Source: Dialister pneumosintes
GTDB lineage: Bacteria; Bacillota; Negativicutes; Veillonellales; Dialisteraceae
Assembly (NCBI RefSeq): GCF_001717505.1
Contig: NZ_CP017037.1
Coordinates: 124,001-188,000 of the forward strand
DNA length: 64,000 nt
Direction of reading: 5' to 3'
This document shows, piece after piece, positions 1-9,381 of the stretch (positions within the stretch are counted from its first letter, which is position 1; every line of letters starts with the position of its first letter). The translations under genes and the position numbers were made by a program. The notes below the pieces were generated by a model. It was not told where the DNA came from. It searched no databases and was given only the letters and a program-made list of their open reading frames with translations.

Positions 1-539
1 AACGACAAACTTATATTTCAGACGGAAGTAGAAAAGAAAATGATGCAGAACATGCTTGGCATATGGCACTTATGTGTTTTCTTTTATCAGAACATGCGAA
101 CGAGTCTATTGATAAATTGAAAACAATTATGATGCTATTGATTCATGATTTAGTAGAAATTTATGCAGGAGATACTTTTGCCTATTCAAATGCTGATATC
201 GATGAAGTTCATGCAAAAGAATTAAAAGCAGCTGATAAATTATATAGTAAATTACCTAAAGATCAAGCAACATATTTAAAAAATTTATGGATTGAATTTG
301 AAGAAGGTAAGACAGCGGAAGCACGTTTTGCTCATACTATTGATAACATTCAACCTATGATGTTAAATTTTGCCACGAAGGGAAAAGCATGGACAGAACA
401 TCGAGTAAAAATTAGTCAAGTATTAAAACGAAATAAAAACACTTCTAAAGGTTCAGATATTCTTTGGAAGTACGCTTGTCAATATTTTTTGAGACCTAGT
501 ATAAAAAGAGAAAGACTTATTAATGATATTGAATTATAG
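1..539 (+). CDS. HD-domain phosphohydrolase (5' end cut by window)
   Basis: The reading frame is open from the first bases (codons in phase from base 3), so the N-terminus lies outside the window; the first internal ATG at 63 is not the start. The visible part has the metal-binding signature of HD-domain hydrolases related to YfbR-type 5'-deoxynucleotidases: an E-H-A-W-H segment just before base 63, then an H-D pair in LLIHDLVEIYAGDT, about 32 residues further on. Such enzymes usually dephosphorylate nucleotides, but the exact substrate cannot be told. The C-terminus is basic (RPSIKRERL) and the gene ends in TAG at 537-539. No clear terminator follows. Confidence 0.75.
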   Translation, partial: RQTYISDGSRKENDAEHAWHMALMCFLLSEHANESIDKLKTIMMLLIHDLVEIYAGDTFAYSNADIDEVHAKELKAADKLYSKLPKDQATYLKNLWIEFEEGKTAEARFAHTIDNIQPMMLNFATKGKAWTEHRVKISQVLKRNKNTSKGSDILWKYACQYFLRPSIKRERLINDIEL

Positions 540-791
540 GAAATACTAGAATTTACGGATAGTAGGAATATAGTGTCTTTAATAGAATAAAATGAGTTTA
601 AAGTAATAAAAAAGTAGTATATATTAAATTGTTGTAAGTGCTTATTTGTTATTACTTGTAATTAATGTTATGCTTTTTTTAGAAGAAGTGTAATTTTATA
701 TTGAAAAAAATAGTAGTGGTTGGTAAAATGGTCATATCAGAAGCTCTATAGAACATTATCAATATGATTCCTTTGTTTTTAGGAGGTTACA
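540..791 (+). other. AT-rich intergenic region with promoter
   Basis: A 252-bp non-coding stretch between the HD-domain gene and the aminotransferase. Apart from the promoter at 701-729 and an AGGAGG ribosome binding site at 781-786, I see no hairpin or small gene in it. Confidence 0.5.
701..729 (+). promoter_or_regulatory. Sigma-A promoter for aminotransferase
   Basis: TTGAAA, a 17-bp spacer ending in TGG (extended -10), then TAAAAT. Predicted start near 736, giving a leader of about 55 nt before the ATG at 792. Confidence 0.6.
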
Positions 792-2042
792 ATGTATAGT
801 ATTGCTGCAGAACATGCAAAAGGAAAATTTGCGCAAGACAATATTTTTGCTTCAAATAATAAAGCCGTTGCTTTAGCAGATAAATTAGGAAATGATAAAG
901 TTATTAATGCTACAGTAGGATCTATTCTCGATGAAGAAGGCAATTTAGTTGTATTAAATGTGGTGCAGGAAGAGTATAAAAAGTTAACACCTCGTCAATA
1001 TGCTGCTTATGCTCCTATTCAAGGGTATCAAGGATATTTAGAGGCATGTATTGAGCAATGTTTTTGTTCTTCACGTCCTGAAGGGTATATTCGTGCTGTA
1101 TCTACATCCGGCGGCACAGGAGTTCTTCATCATGCAGTACATAACTATAGTGCTATCGGAGATGAAATTCTTATTTCTGATTGGCACTGGGGGGCATACG
1201 ATAGTGTTATTCAAGATAATCTTCGTAAAATTCGTACTTTTTCTTTAATTAATGAAGAAGGACATTTTGATAGTGTAGATTTTAAGAAACAAGTTGAATA
1301 TTTAGTAAGTAAGCAACAGAATACCGTTATTTTATTTAATGGTATTGCTAATAATCCGACCGGATTTTGTTTAACAATTGAAGAGTGGCAACTTGCAGTG
1401 AATATTATACGAGAATCAGTAGAAGGTACTGACAAAAATATTATATTTGTACCGGATGTTGCATATCTTGATTATAGTGGTGAAAAAGAAGAATGTAGAA
1501 GATTTTTTAAAGTTTTCAGTAATTTACCAAAAAACATTTTAACGATTGTTGCATATACTTTGAGTAAAGGTTTTACTATTTATGGACAACGTATGGGAGC
1601 CATGATTGCGGTTACTTCTGATGAAGGAGTTGCACAAGAATTTGTAGATATTAACCAGTATTCGAGTCGTGCTACTTGGTCAAATGGTAATAGTGCACCA
1701 CAACAAGCTATGATTTCTATTTGTAAAGATGCGGAAAAAGTTAAAAGATTAGATTTGGAGCGTAAGCAATATTTTGAATTAATTCAGCAACGAGCAGATA
1801 TTTTTATGAAAGAAGCTCAAGAATGCAATATTAAGTTTGTTCCTTACATATCCGGTTTCTTTATTACTATTCCGGTAGATGGTGCACAAGCAGTTTGTGA
1901 TAAACTACAGGAAGAAAATATATTTATGGTTCCATTAAAGAAAGGGATTCGTTTAGCGGTATGTTCTGTTTCAAAGAAGAAAATGACAGGGCTTGCTGCT
2001 AAATTGAGAGAAGCAATGGACGCAGTAGGTGCTAAACAGTAA
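792..2042 (+). CDS. PLP-dependent class I/II aminotransferase (aspartate/aromatic type)
   Basis: A 416-residue fold-type I aminotransferase, which would move an amino group between an amino acid and a 2-oxoacid in the cytoplasm. The PLP site is visible: NNPTG near residues 187-191, a PDVAYLDYSG segment (Asp and Tyr contacting the cofactor), and the Schiff-base lysine near residue 259 in TLSKGFTIYGQR. The substrate (aspartate, aromatic or other) cannot be fixed from sequence. AGGAGG lies 6 bases before the ATG. A terminator-like hairpin and then an amino-acid symporter follow within 80 bp, so the pair may serve uptake and breakdown of one amino acid. Confidence 0.85.
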   Translation: MYSIAAEHAKGKFAQDNIFASNNKAVALADKLGNDKVINATVGSILDEEGNLVVLNVVQEEYKKLTPRQYAAYAPIQGYQGYLEACIEQCFCSSRPEGYIRAVSTSGGTGVLHHAVHNYSAIGDEILISDWHWGAYDSVIQDNLRKIRTFSLINEEGHFDSVDFKKQVEYLVSKQQNTVILFNGIANNPTGFCLTIEEWQLAVNIIRESVEGTDKNIIFVPDVAYLDYSGEKEECRRFFKVFSNLPKNILTIVAYTLSKGFTIYGQRMGAMIAVTSDEGVAQEFVDINQYSSRATWSNGNSAPQQAMISICKDAEKVKRLDLERKQYFELIQQRADIFMKEAQECNIKFVPYISGFFITIPVDGAQAVCDKLQEENIFMVPLKKGIRLAVCSVSKKKMTGLAAKLREAMDAVGAKQ

Positions 2043-2067
2043 AAATTATTTAGAGTTTATTATTATG

Positions 2068-2108
2068 GAGAGTCAGAGTTATCCAATTAAACTTTGACTC
2101 TCGTTTTA
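2068..2108 (+). terminator. Terminator or attenuator between aminotransferase and symporter
   Basis: A 13-bp stem (GAGAGTCAGAGTT against AACTTTGACTCTC, one G-U pair) with a 9-nt loop, followed by GTTTTATTT. It ends only a few bases before the ribosome binding site of the next gene, so it may reduce rather than block read-through. Confidence 0.65.
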
Positions 2109-2122
2109 TTTAGGAGGCAAGA

Positions 2123-3646
2123 ATGGGAAGCCTTTTGGCAGCAGTGAATGCAATACTTTCTTTTATTACACCCATATCTGATTTTTTCTGGGACTTTCCT
2201 AAAAATTTTGAATGGTATAGAGAAATTCCTCTTTTAGGAGATTTTTCACTGGCAATTATTGTATTGGTAGGTTCCGGTATTTATTTCACATTAAGTTTGG
2301 GTTTTATACAAATCAAATATTTTAAAAAAGGTATCAAACTTTTAATTCAACATAAACAAATACAGTCCGGTATATCACCGTTAACTGCATTTTTTCTTAG
2401 TTCAGCAATGAGAGTGGGACCGGGTAATATTATTGGTGTAACGGGAGCTATTGCGACAGGCGGTCCCGGTGCTCTATTTTGGATGTGGATATCTGCTTTT
2501 TTTGGTATGGCGACTGCTTATACAGAAAGTGTGTTATCACAGTTGTTTAAAGAAAAACGTGGAGATGTATACGTAGGAGGACTTCCCTTTTATGCACGCC
2601 AATTATTAGGAAATAAAGCATGGATCGGAGTGGTATTGTCTTGTATTTATATTCTTTACGCCATGTTTTGTCTTCCCGCACAAGGATTTAATGTAGTATC
2701 TTCTATGGGAGCTATAGCAGAAATTTTTATAGGGAACTCGATTTCGGTACAATCAAGTTTTTATTATATTGTTTCGACTATCGTTATTATACTGGCGGCA
2801 GTTATTGCTTTTGGCGGGATTAAGCGAGTAACAAAAGCTACTAATGCTATGGTTCCGATTATGGCTATTATCTACATATTGACAGTAGCTTTTCTTATTG
2901 TAACTAATACACATCGAATACCATATTTTTTCCAATCTGTATTCTCGGGGGCATTTACACCTGAAGCTATATTTGGAGGTGCATTTGGCACAGCTTTAGT
3001 ACAGGGTGTTAAGAGAGGTCTGATGTCTAATGAAGCCGGACAAGGAACGATTACTATGGCCGCTGCTGCTGCGGATGCTCGACATCCCAGTGAACAGGGA
3101 CTTATTGCGGCATTAGGGGTATTTTTAGATACACATATTATTTGTACGATGACAGGATTTATTGTTATTATGGGGCAACAATGGAATACTCCTGTATGGC
3201 AGCAATCGGGAACCTATCCTAAGTTTCTCTTATCAATTCATGCGATGGTACCGGGGGTTATAGATTCAATTGTTATGGGATTAGTTTCTTTATGTTTTTG
3301 TCTTTTTGCATATACGACTATGGTGGGGATGATTACTTTTTCTGAAATAGCAGCTAATCGAATTTCATCCTCTCCCGTATTTATTAACTGTATTCGGGGA
3401 ACAGGCGTATTTGTAGCAGCTTTTGGTATTTTTTGTAATATTGCCGGATATGATTTGAGCAATCTTTGGGCTTTCTCCGATTTAGGGAATATTATTATCG
3501 TTTACTGTAATATTCCGTTATTATATATTGGATTTTGTTATGTTCGAAAAACTACATATACATACATGATAAATGAAAATAGATTCTGCTCCAAAGAGAT
3601 TGGAATTAAAACCTCTTGTTGGAATGAGGAACATTTAAATACGTAA
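2123..3646 (+). CDS. Sodium:alanine symporter family (AGCS) amino-acid carrier
   Basis: A 507-residue polytopic membrane protein of the AGCS family, which imports alanine, glycine or related amino acids with sodium. Family landmarks are visible: GPGNIIGVTGAIATGGPGA near residue 100, the WMWISAFFGMATAYTES segment right after it, and SNEAGQGT near residue 300. About ten hydrophobic segments can be counted. An N-terminal stretch of about 40 residues precedes the first core helix. The start is the ATG 7 bases after AGGAGG. No separate promoter is evident, so expression probably depends on read-through from the aminotransferase gene. The exact substrate is unknown. Confidence 0.88.
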   Translation: MGSLLAAVNAILSFITPISDFFWDFPKNFEWYREIPLLGDFSLAIIVLVGSGIYFTLSLGFIQIKYFKKGIKLLIQHKQIQSGISPLTAFFLSSAMRVGPGNIIGVTGAIATGGPGALFWMWISAFFGMATAYTESVLSQLFKEKRGDVYVGGLPFYARQLLGNKAWIGVVLSCIYILYAMFCLPAQGFNVVSSMGAIAEIFIGNSISVQSSFYYIVSTIVIILAAVIAFGGIKRVTKATNAMVPIMAIIYILTVAFLIVTNTHRIPYFFQSVFSGAFTPEAIFGGAFGTALVQGVKRGLMSNEAGQGTITMAAAAADARHPSEQGLIAALGVFLDTHIICTMTGFIVIMGQQWNTPVWQQSGTYPKFLLSIHAMVPGVIDSIVMGLVSLCFCLFAYTTMVGMITFSEIAANRISSSPVFINCIRGTGVFVAAFGIFCNIAGYDLSNLWAFSDLGNIIIVYCNIPLLYIGFCYVRKTTYTYMINENRFCSKEIGIKTSCWNEEHLNT

Positions 3647-3687
3647 AACAAAAAGATACATTTCATAGAAATGTATCTTTTTGTTTT
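3645..3687. terminator. Bidirectional terminator (symporter / nifJ)
   Basis: A perfect inverted repeat of about 19 bp per arm (AAAACAAAAAGATACATTT and its complement) lies between converging genes. It has A-tracts on one side and T-tracts on the other, so it can stop transcription from both strands. Confidence 0.85.
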
Positions 3688-3692
3688 GCTGT

Positions 3693-6600
3693 TTAGTTAA
3701 CAGATGCAAGTTCTGCTTCTTTTGCTTTGCGCTCTGCAATTTCCAAGTCAAAAGATTTTTGTAGACGTACATAGCTTTGACGGCGTGCACGTGCGTCATT
3801 CTCTGTTTTTTGGAATAAAGCTTCCGCTTGTTCCGGGAATAATTTCAGCAAAGAGGAGTAGCGAACTTCTCCTAGTAAGAAGTCATGGAAATTTCCTTTG
3901 GGTTCCCTACTATCTAAATGGAATGGGTTTTTTCCTTTTTCTAAAAGCGTTGGATTATAACGCCATGTACACCAATATCCACATTCTACAGCTGATTTTT
4001 CTTCATTGATGGTATTTCCCATGCCTTTACGTAGACCATGATTAATACATGGGCAATAACAGATAATTAAGGATGGTCCCGGATATGATTCTGCTTCAGA
4101 AATTGCTTTTAGTGCTTGGTTCATATCTGCACCTAAGGCAATTTGAGCAACATAAATGTATCCATAAGAAATTGCCATCATTCCTAAATCTTTTTTACGA
4201 GTTCTCTTGCCTGATGCGGCAAATTTTGCAATCGCAGCTGCAGGAGTAGCTTTAGAAGATTGTCCGCCGGTATTGGAGTATACTTCGGTATCTAATACCA
4301 AGATGTTGACGTCTTCGCCTGATGCGAGAACTTGATCAAGTCCTCCAAAGCCAATATCATATGCCCAACCATCTCCACCGAATATCCATTGGCTCTTTTT
4401 AATGAAATGATCTTTTAACTTAAGCAAGTCTTTATATTCAGGGTGAAGAGCTACTTCTTCTTCCAGTGCGGTTTCAAGTCTATCTGCATGAAGTCTGGTA
4501 GTGGCACCGATATCTTTATTTTCAAGCCAATTCTCCATAGCAGCTTTTACTTCGCCGGTGGCTTCAGGAAGTAAAGATTCTATTTTATTAATTACTCGGC
4601 TACGAAGTTTTTTCTCTCCAAGATACATACCTAATCCGAACTCTGCATTGTCTTCAAATAAAGAGTTTGCCCATGCAGGACCACAACCTTTATCGTCGGT
4701 GGTGTAAGGAATAGATGGAGCACTAGCACCAAATATAGAAGAACATCCTGTGGCATTAGCAATCATCATGCGATCACCAAATAGGTTGGTAATTAAATGA
4801 ATGTATGGCGTTTCACCACAACCGGCGCAAGCACCGGAAAACTCAAAATATGTTGGTTGGAATTGGGATCCTCGTAATGTATTGGGTTTTAATGGATTTT
4901 CCTTTTGTGGTAAGGACATTGCATAATCCCAAAGAGGTTGTTTATCTATTTGGGTTTCAATAGGTTTCATGACTAACGCTTTTTCTTTTGCTGGACATAC
5001 ATTCGCACAAAGGTTACAACCATAGCAGTCTTCCGGATCTACTACAATGCGAAACTTAAGTCCTTTTTTAGGACCGGGGAAATCTTTTACAATAAATCCT
5101 TCCGGTGCATTAGCCACTTCTTCCTCTGTAACAAGTACCGGTCGGATAGCTGCATGTGGGCATACTACAGAACACTGATTACAGCTGATACAGTTTTCAG
5201 GAATCCATTCCGGTACAGAAATAGCTGTGGTTGGACGCTCATATTTAGTTGTACCCGGTAAGAAAGTACCGTCTTCCCAACCTTTAAATGCAGATACAGG
5301 TAAATCATCGCCTTCTTGTCGGTTCATTACATCACAAATTTCAGATACAAATTTAGGGCGAGGAATAGTCGATATAGAACCACCTGTAGTAGCATGCTTC
5401 CATTCCGGTGGAATAGTTACCTCATAAACACTTTGCATACCGGCATCTACTGCACGATTATTCATATCCACAATATGTTGACCTTTACGTCCATAAGAAT
5501 GTTCTATGGATTCATAAAGTAATTCACAGGCTTTTTCATCAGGGATTATTCCGGTTAGATGGAAAAAAGCAGCTTGCATAATCATGTTAATACGACCGCC
5601 AAGACCAATTTCTTTGGCAATATCAAAAGCATTTACAATGTAAAAACGAGCATTCAATGCAGCTAATTTTCTCTTCATTGTTGCCGGTAATACATGATCA
5701 AGGTCTTCCGGTTTCCAACGGCTGTTTAATACAAATGTTCCACCGGGTTTGAGTCCACGGAGAAGATTGTATTTATAAATGTAAGATGGTCGATGACATG
5801 CAATATAGTTGGCTTGCGTAATTAGATACGGTTTACGAATAGGATTTGGGCCAAAACGTAAATGAGATATTGTTACACCACCTGATTTTCGGGAATCATA
5901 GGAGAAATATCCTTGTGCATACATATCCGTATTATCACCGATAATTTTGATGGCACTCTTATTAGCACCTACGGTTCCGTCAGAACCGAATCCCCAGAAT
6001 TTACAAGAAATACACTGATCATCTTTTTCGGGAAGTGAAATAGGTGCTAAGGAGAGATGAGTTACATCATCCTTTATACCCAAGGTAAAATTATGTCTAG
6101 GTCTATCTGATTCTAAATGCTTGTATACTGCCATAATATCTTCAGGGATTACATCTTTAGAACCTAATCCATATCTGCCGCCTACTACACGAGCATCGAT
6201 ATCAGAACCGGCAATAGCACTTTGTACATCTAGGTATAATGGTTCACCGATAGATCCCGGCTCACGAGTACGATCCAACACGGCGATTTTTTTAACTGTT
6301 TTAGGAAGTTGTTCAATAAAATGTTTGATTGAAAATGGTCTATAGAGATGCACATTCAACATACCTACTTTTTCACCATTTTCACACAAAATATCTGCAA
6401 CATCTTTTATAACATCTGATACGGAGCCGATGGAAACAATAACTCGCTCTGCATCAGGAGCACCGTAATAATCAAAGAGGTGATAGTTACGCCCGGTTAA
6501 TGCAGAAATTTTATCCATATACTCTTGGACCATATCAGGGATTGCTAAATAGAATGGATTGGATGCTTCGCAATGTTGAAAATAGACATCCGGATTTTCG

Positions 6601-7253
6601 GCTGTACCACGAATAACCGGTTTGTTAGGAGTCATAGAACGATTTCTAAAGGCAGTTAATGCTTTCTGATCAATTAATTTTTTTAATTCTTCATACTCTA
6701 AAACTTCAATTTTTTGAATTTCATGACTGGTTCTGAATCCATCAAAAAAATTAATAAAAGGAACTCGTCCTTTTATGGCTGTTAAATGTGCAATGCCTGC
6801 AAGATCCATGACTTCTTGGGGATTGGATTCTGCTAGAATAGCGCAACCGGTAGCACGTGCCGCCATAACGTCTTGGTGGTCTCCGAAAATGGAAAGTGCA
6901 TGATTAGCCAATGCACGTGCGGCTATATGGAATACACCCGGTAATAATTCACCCGCTACTTTATACATATTAGGTAACATTAAAAGCATACCTTGAGAAG
7001 CGGTGTAAGTTGATGTGAGTGCACCACTTTCCAGCGCACCATGAAAAGCTCCTGCTGCACCACTTTCTGCTTGCATTTCGACGACATGTACGGTGTCTCC
7101 AAAAATGTTTTTCTTTCCATGAGCAGCCCATTCATCTACTAATTCAGCCATAGTAGATGATGGTGTGATGGGGTAAATGGCAGCTACTTCTGTAAAGGCA
7201 TAAGAAATATAGGCAGCTGCCGTATTCCCATCCATAGTCTTAGTTTTCCTCAA
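3693..7253 (-). CDS. nifJ: Pyruvate:ferredoxin (flavodoxin) oxidoreductase
   Basis: A single-chain PFOR of 1186 residues, the usual length. It oxidatively decarboxylates pyruvate to acetyl-CoA and passes electrons to ferredoxin in anaerobes. Visible in order: the N-terminal pyruvate/TPP domain with YPITPSSTMAELVDEW, the gamma-like domain, two 4Fe-4S ferredoxin motifs (CISCNQCSVVCP near 688, CYGCNLCANVCP near 743), and the C-terminal TPP domain with CAGCGETPY near 805 and GDGWAYDIG near 958. I chose a TTG start at 7253: AAGGAG sits 10 bases upstream and the protein then begins RKTKTMDGNTAAA as in the family. The in-frame extension to 7334 is non-conserved. A LysR gene is divergent, which suggests local control. 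Confidence 0.93.
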   Translation of the reverse strand: MRKTKTMDGNTAAAYISYAFTEVAAIYPITPSSTMAELVDEWAAHGKKNIFGDTVHVVEMQAESGAAGAFHGALESGALTSTYTASQGMLLMLPNMYKVAGELLPGVFHIAARALANHALSIFGDHQDVMAARATGCAILAESNPQEVMDLAGIAHLTAIKGRVPFINFFDGFRTSHEIQKIEVLEYEELKKLIDQKALTAFRNRSMTPNKPVIRGTAENPDVYFQHCEASNPFYLAIPDMVQEYMDKISALTGRNYHLFDYYGAPDAERVIVSIGSVSDVIKDVADILCENGEKVGMLNVHLYRPFSIKHFIEQLPKTVKKIAVLDRTREPGSIGEPLYLDVQSAIAGSDIDARVVGGRYGLGSKDVIPEDIMAVYKHLESDRPRHNFTLGIKDDVTHLSLAPISLPEKDDQCISCKFWGFGSDGTVGANKSAIKIIGDNTDMYAQGYFSYDSRKSGGVTISHLRFGPNPIRKPYLITQANYIACHRPSYIYKYNLLRGLKPGGTFVLNSRWKPEDLDHVLPATMKRKLAALNARFYIVNAFDIAKEIGLGGRINMIMQAAFFHLTGIIPDEKACELLYESIEHSYGRKGQHIVDMNNRAVDAGMQSVYEVTIPPEWKHATTGGSISTIPRPKFVSEICDVMNRQEGDDLPVSAFKGWEDGTFLPGTTKYERPTTAISVPEWIPENCISCNQCSVVCPHAAIRPVLVTEEEVANAPEGFIVKDFPGPKKGLKFRIVVDPEDCYGCNLCANVCPAKEKALVMKPIETQIDKQPLWDYAMSLPQKENPLKPNTLRGSQFQPTYFEFSGACAGCGETPYIHLITNLFGDRMMIANATGCSSIFGASAPSIPYTTDDKGCGPAWANSLFEDNAEFGLGMYLGEKKLRSRVINKIESLLPEATGEVKAAMENWLENKDIGATTRLHADRLETALEEEVALHPEYKDLLKLKDHFIKKSQWIFGGDGWAYDIGFGGLDQVLASGEDVNILVLDTEVYSNTGGQSSKATPAAAIAKFAASGKRTRKKDLGMMAISYGYIYVAQIALGADMNQALKAISEAESYPGPSLIICYCPCINHGLRKGMGNTINEEKSAVECGYWCTWRYNPTLLEKGKNPFHLDSREPKGNFHDFLLGEVRYSSLLKLFPEQAEALFQKTENDARARRQSYVRLQKSFDLEIAERKAKEAELASVN

Positions 7254-7523
7254 TGAGAACACACTCCTTTTTATCTGTAGATATTTTAAAATTGAGTACC
7301 ATGTAAAACTATGATAAAATAGCATGAGATACAATCTATTTTGTATACATGGACATTAGAATAGTTTGTTATCTATTATTATTTATAAATAGAACTATTT
7401 TTATCTCCTGTTACATTATAGGTTAAAAGTGCAGTAAGTACAATGAAATATAAAGAGTTATTACTATAGTGTATATAACTATGTGCAGGTTAGATAATAA
7501 AATATATCAATGAGAGGATACCT
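7254..7523. promoter_or_regulatory. Divergent nifJ / lysR control region
   Basis: A 270-bp AT-rich region between divergent genes. It holds two dyads typical of LysR-type sites: AATAGTT...AACTATT at 7360-7399 and ATAGT-N7-ACTAT at 7466-7482. No unambiguous -35/-10 pair was found for either gene. Confidence 0.45.
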
Positions 7524-8423
7524 ATGGACTATAGACATCTAAAGTATTTTATGGAAGTAGCACAGCAAAAAAGTTTTAGTAAAGCGGCAAGAAGTCTTCA
7601 CATTTCGCAGTCAGCAATTAGTCGTATGATTAAATCTTTGGAAGATGAAATGGGAGTTACTCTTTTTATTCGTAATGCTAAGACTGTAGAACTTACTGCA
7701 CCTGGAACGATTTTCTTAAATTATGCTAAACGAGCTCTTTTTGTGTTTGAGCATCTTAAATCAGATTTTGAAAATGAATTTAACCTGAAACAGGATACTG
7801 TGGAAATTGGGTTACCGCCAATTACCGATGCACATGTATTTGCAAAATTGTTAGGAAAATTTAAAGCTGCCTATCCACAAGTTGCAATTAAACTTTATGA
7901 GCATGGATCTAAAATTATTGAATCTTCGGTGCAAGAAGGAGTTATTGATGTAGGAATTATTTGTACTATTCCTAATAAAAATTTTGAGTCTTTTTTCTTA
8001 TCAGAAGATCGTATGTGTGTAGTTATGCCTAAAGGGTATCCCTTAGAAGAGCAAAAAGAAATTCCACTAAGAATTTTAGCCGATTATCCTCTTGTGTTAT
8101 ATAGGGATGATTTTAATCTTCATGATGATATTCTTAATAATTGCAAGAAAATTGGATTTACACCCAAGATTGTTTTTGAGACCAGTCAAAGAGAACTTAT
8201 GCTTCAAACGGTAGGATGTGGATTAGGCGTTGCTATTTTACCAAGTCGTTTATGTCCATTTAATGAAGAAAATAGTGATATAGTAGTTCGTCCACTTACA
8301 GAACCCAAAATGACACATCATTTATATGCAATTTGGAAAAAAGGTAGATATTTATCCAGAGCAACTCGTTTATGGATTGAATTTACAAAAGAACATTTAG
8401 CCTTTTTACATAATGATATTTAA
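7524..8423 (+). CDS. LysR-family transcriptional regulator
   Basis: A 299-residue regulator. Residues 1-60 form the winged helix-turn-helix (MDYRHLKYFMEVAQQKSFSKAA, then SQSAISRMIKSLEDEMGVTLF), and residues of about 90-295 form the effector-binding domain, which resembles periplasmic binding proteins (EIGLPPITDAHVFAKLL onward). Its position, back-to-back with nifJ, is the classic LysR arrangement. I infer control of nifJ and of itself in response to a small metabolite; the ligand is not predictable. GAGAGG precedes the ATG. A terminator follows at 8449. Confidence 0.88.
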   Translation: MDYRHLKYFMEVAQQKSFSKAARSLHISQSAISRMIKSLEDEMGVTLFIRNAKTVELTAPGTIFLNYAKRALFVFEHLKSDFENEFNLKQDTVEIGLPPITDAHVFAKLLGKFKAAYPQVAIKLYEHGSKIIESSVQEGVIDVGIICTIPNKNFESFFLSEDRMCVVMPKGYPLEEQKEIPLRILADYPLVLYRDDFNLHDDILNNCKKIGFTPKIVFETSQRELMLQTVGCGLGVAILPSRLCPFNEENSDIVVRPLTEPKMTHHLYAIWKKGRYLSRATRLWIEFTKEHLAFLHNDI

Positions 8424-8448
8424 CTTATTGTATGTAAATTTTGAAAAG

Positions 8449-8483
8449 AAAAAGACAAAAGGATATATCCTTTTGTCTTTTTT
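8449..8483 (+). terminator. Terminator after LysR gene
   Basis: A 17-bp perfect stem (AAAAAGACAAAAGGATA and its complement) with essentially no loop beyond the centre, followed by a T run. It overlaps the -35 region of the cdaA promoter. Confidence 0.8.
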
Positions 8484-8510
8484 AACAATCGCCTGATAAT
8501 ATGATAAAAT
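8482..8510 (+). promoter_or_regulatory. Promoter of cdaA-cdaR-glmM
   Basis: TTAACA, 17-bp spacer ending in TGA (extended -10), TAAAAT. It starts directly at the end of the preceding terminator, 47 bp before the cdaA start. Confidence 0.6.
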
Positions 8511-8556
8511 AATACTGCATATGATATATAATGCTGGTATTAAGTAGAGGAATTCT

Positions 8557-9381
8557 ATGTTTAGTCAAATCACTGCTTTGTTTATGACAATGAGAGCTTG
8601 GGATATATTAGATATCCTTGTAGTTACACTTTTTTTATATAATATCTATATATTGATGAAAAATACTAGAGCGACAGCTTTGTTAAAAGGGTTGCTTCTT
8701 TTAGGATTGTTTACTTTATTAGCTAGATGGATTCATTTACATGCAGTAAGTTGGATTATGGAAAAGTTGATGACCATGATTTTAGTTGCACTTCCTGTAG
8801 TATTCCAGCCTGAACTTCGTAGAGCATTGGAACAAATTGGGCGTGGTAAATTTTATATATCTTCTCCTATTATGACGGAGCAGGAGTGGGGAGGAATTAT
8901 TGATAATGTAGTAGACTCCGCTTTTGCTATGGGGGAGAAGAAAATAGGGGCATTGATTGTATTTGAACGTATGGTTGGATTAGATGATTATATAGATACT
9001 GGTATACGTTTAGAAGGGCTTGTTTCAGAAGAGTTATTGGGAAATATTTTTATTGTCAATACGCCGCTTCATGATGGTGCTGTTATTATTCGTGAAAATA
9101 GAATTATGGCAGCAGGGTGCTTATTGCCGTTAACTCGAGATAGAACACTTTCTTCCGAATTGGGGACAAGACATCGTGCAGCTATTGGAATTTCTGAGCA
9201 AGCGGATTGTGTAGTGGTGGTAGTTAGTGAAGAAACCGGGATTATATCTTATACTTATGGCGGACATATTTATCGTCATGTAGATGCGGAAACGTTACGA
9301 AATCGGCTTCGTGGTTTTCTTATGCAAGGACATCGAAAAGGTGTGAGTGATGTAATTCAGAAATGGAGTCCACTTAAATGA
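8557..9381 (+). CDS. cdaA: Diadenylate cyclase CdaA
   Basis: A 274-residue membrane-bound enzyme that makes cyclic di-AMP from two ATP. About three hydrophobic segments fill residues 15-85, followed by the DAC catalytic domain. The signature DGA motif is at about 173-175 (LHDGAVII) and RHR at about 205-207 (GTRHRAAIG). Length matches the CdaA (YbbP) family. The gene overlaps cdaR by 4 bp and is followed by glmM, the order conserved in Firmicutes, where CdaR and GlmM bind and tune CdaA. Its own promoter is at 8482-8510. Confidence 0.95.
   Translation: MFSQITALFMTMRAWDILDILVVTLFLYNIYILMKNTRATALLKGLLLLGLFTLLARWIHLHAVSWIMEKLMTMILVALPVVFQPELRRALEQIGRGKFYISSPIMTEQEWGGIIDNVVDSAFAMGEKKIGALIVFERMVGLDDYIDTGIRLEGLVSEELLGNIFIVNTPLHDGAVIIRENRIMAAGCLLPLTRDRTLSSELGTRHRAAIGISEQADCVVVVVSEETGIISYTYGGHIYRHVDAETLRNRLRGFLMQGHRKGVSDVIQKWSPLK

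Noticed and set aside
7254-7334. N-terminal extension of nifJ to 7334
   Set aside because: The extra 27 codons are hydrophobic and unlike PFOR N-termini, and a ribosome binding site sits before the TTG at 7253.
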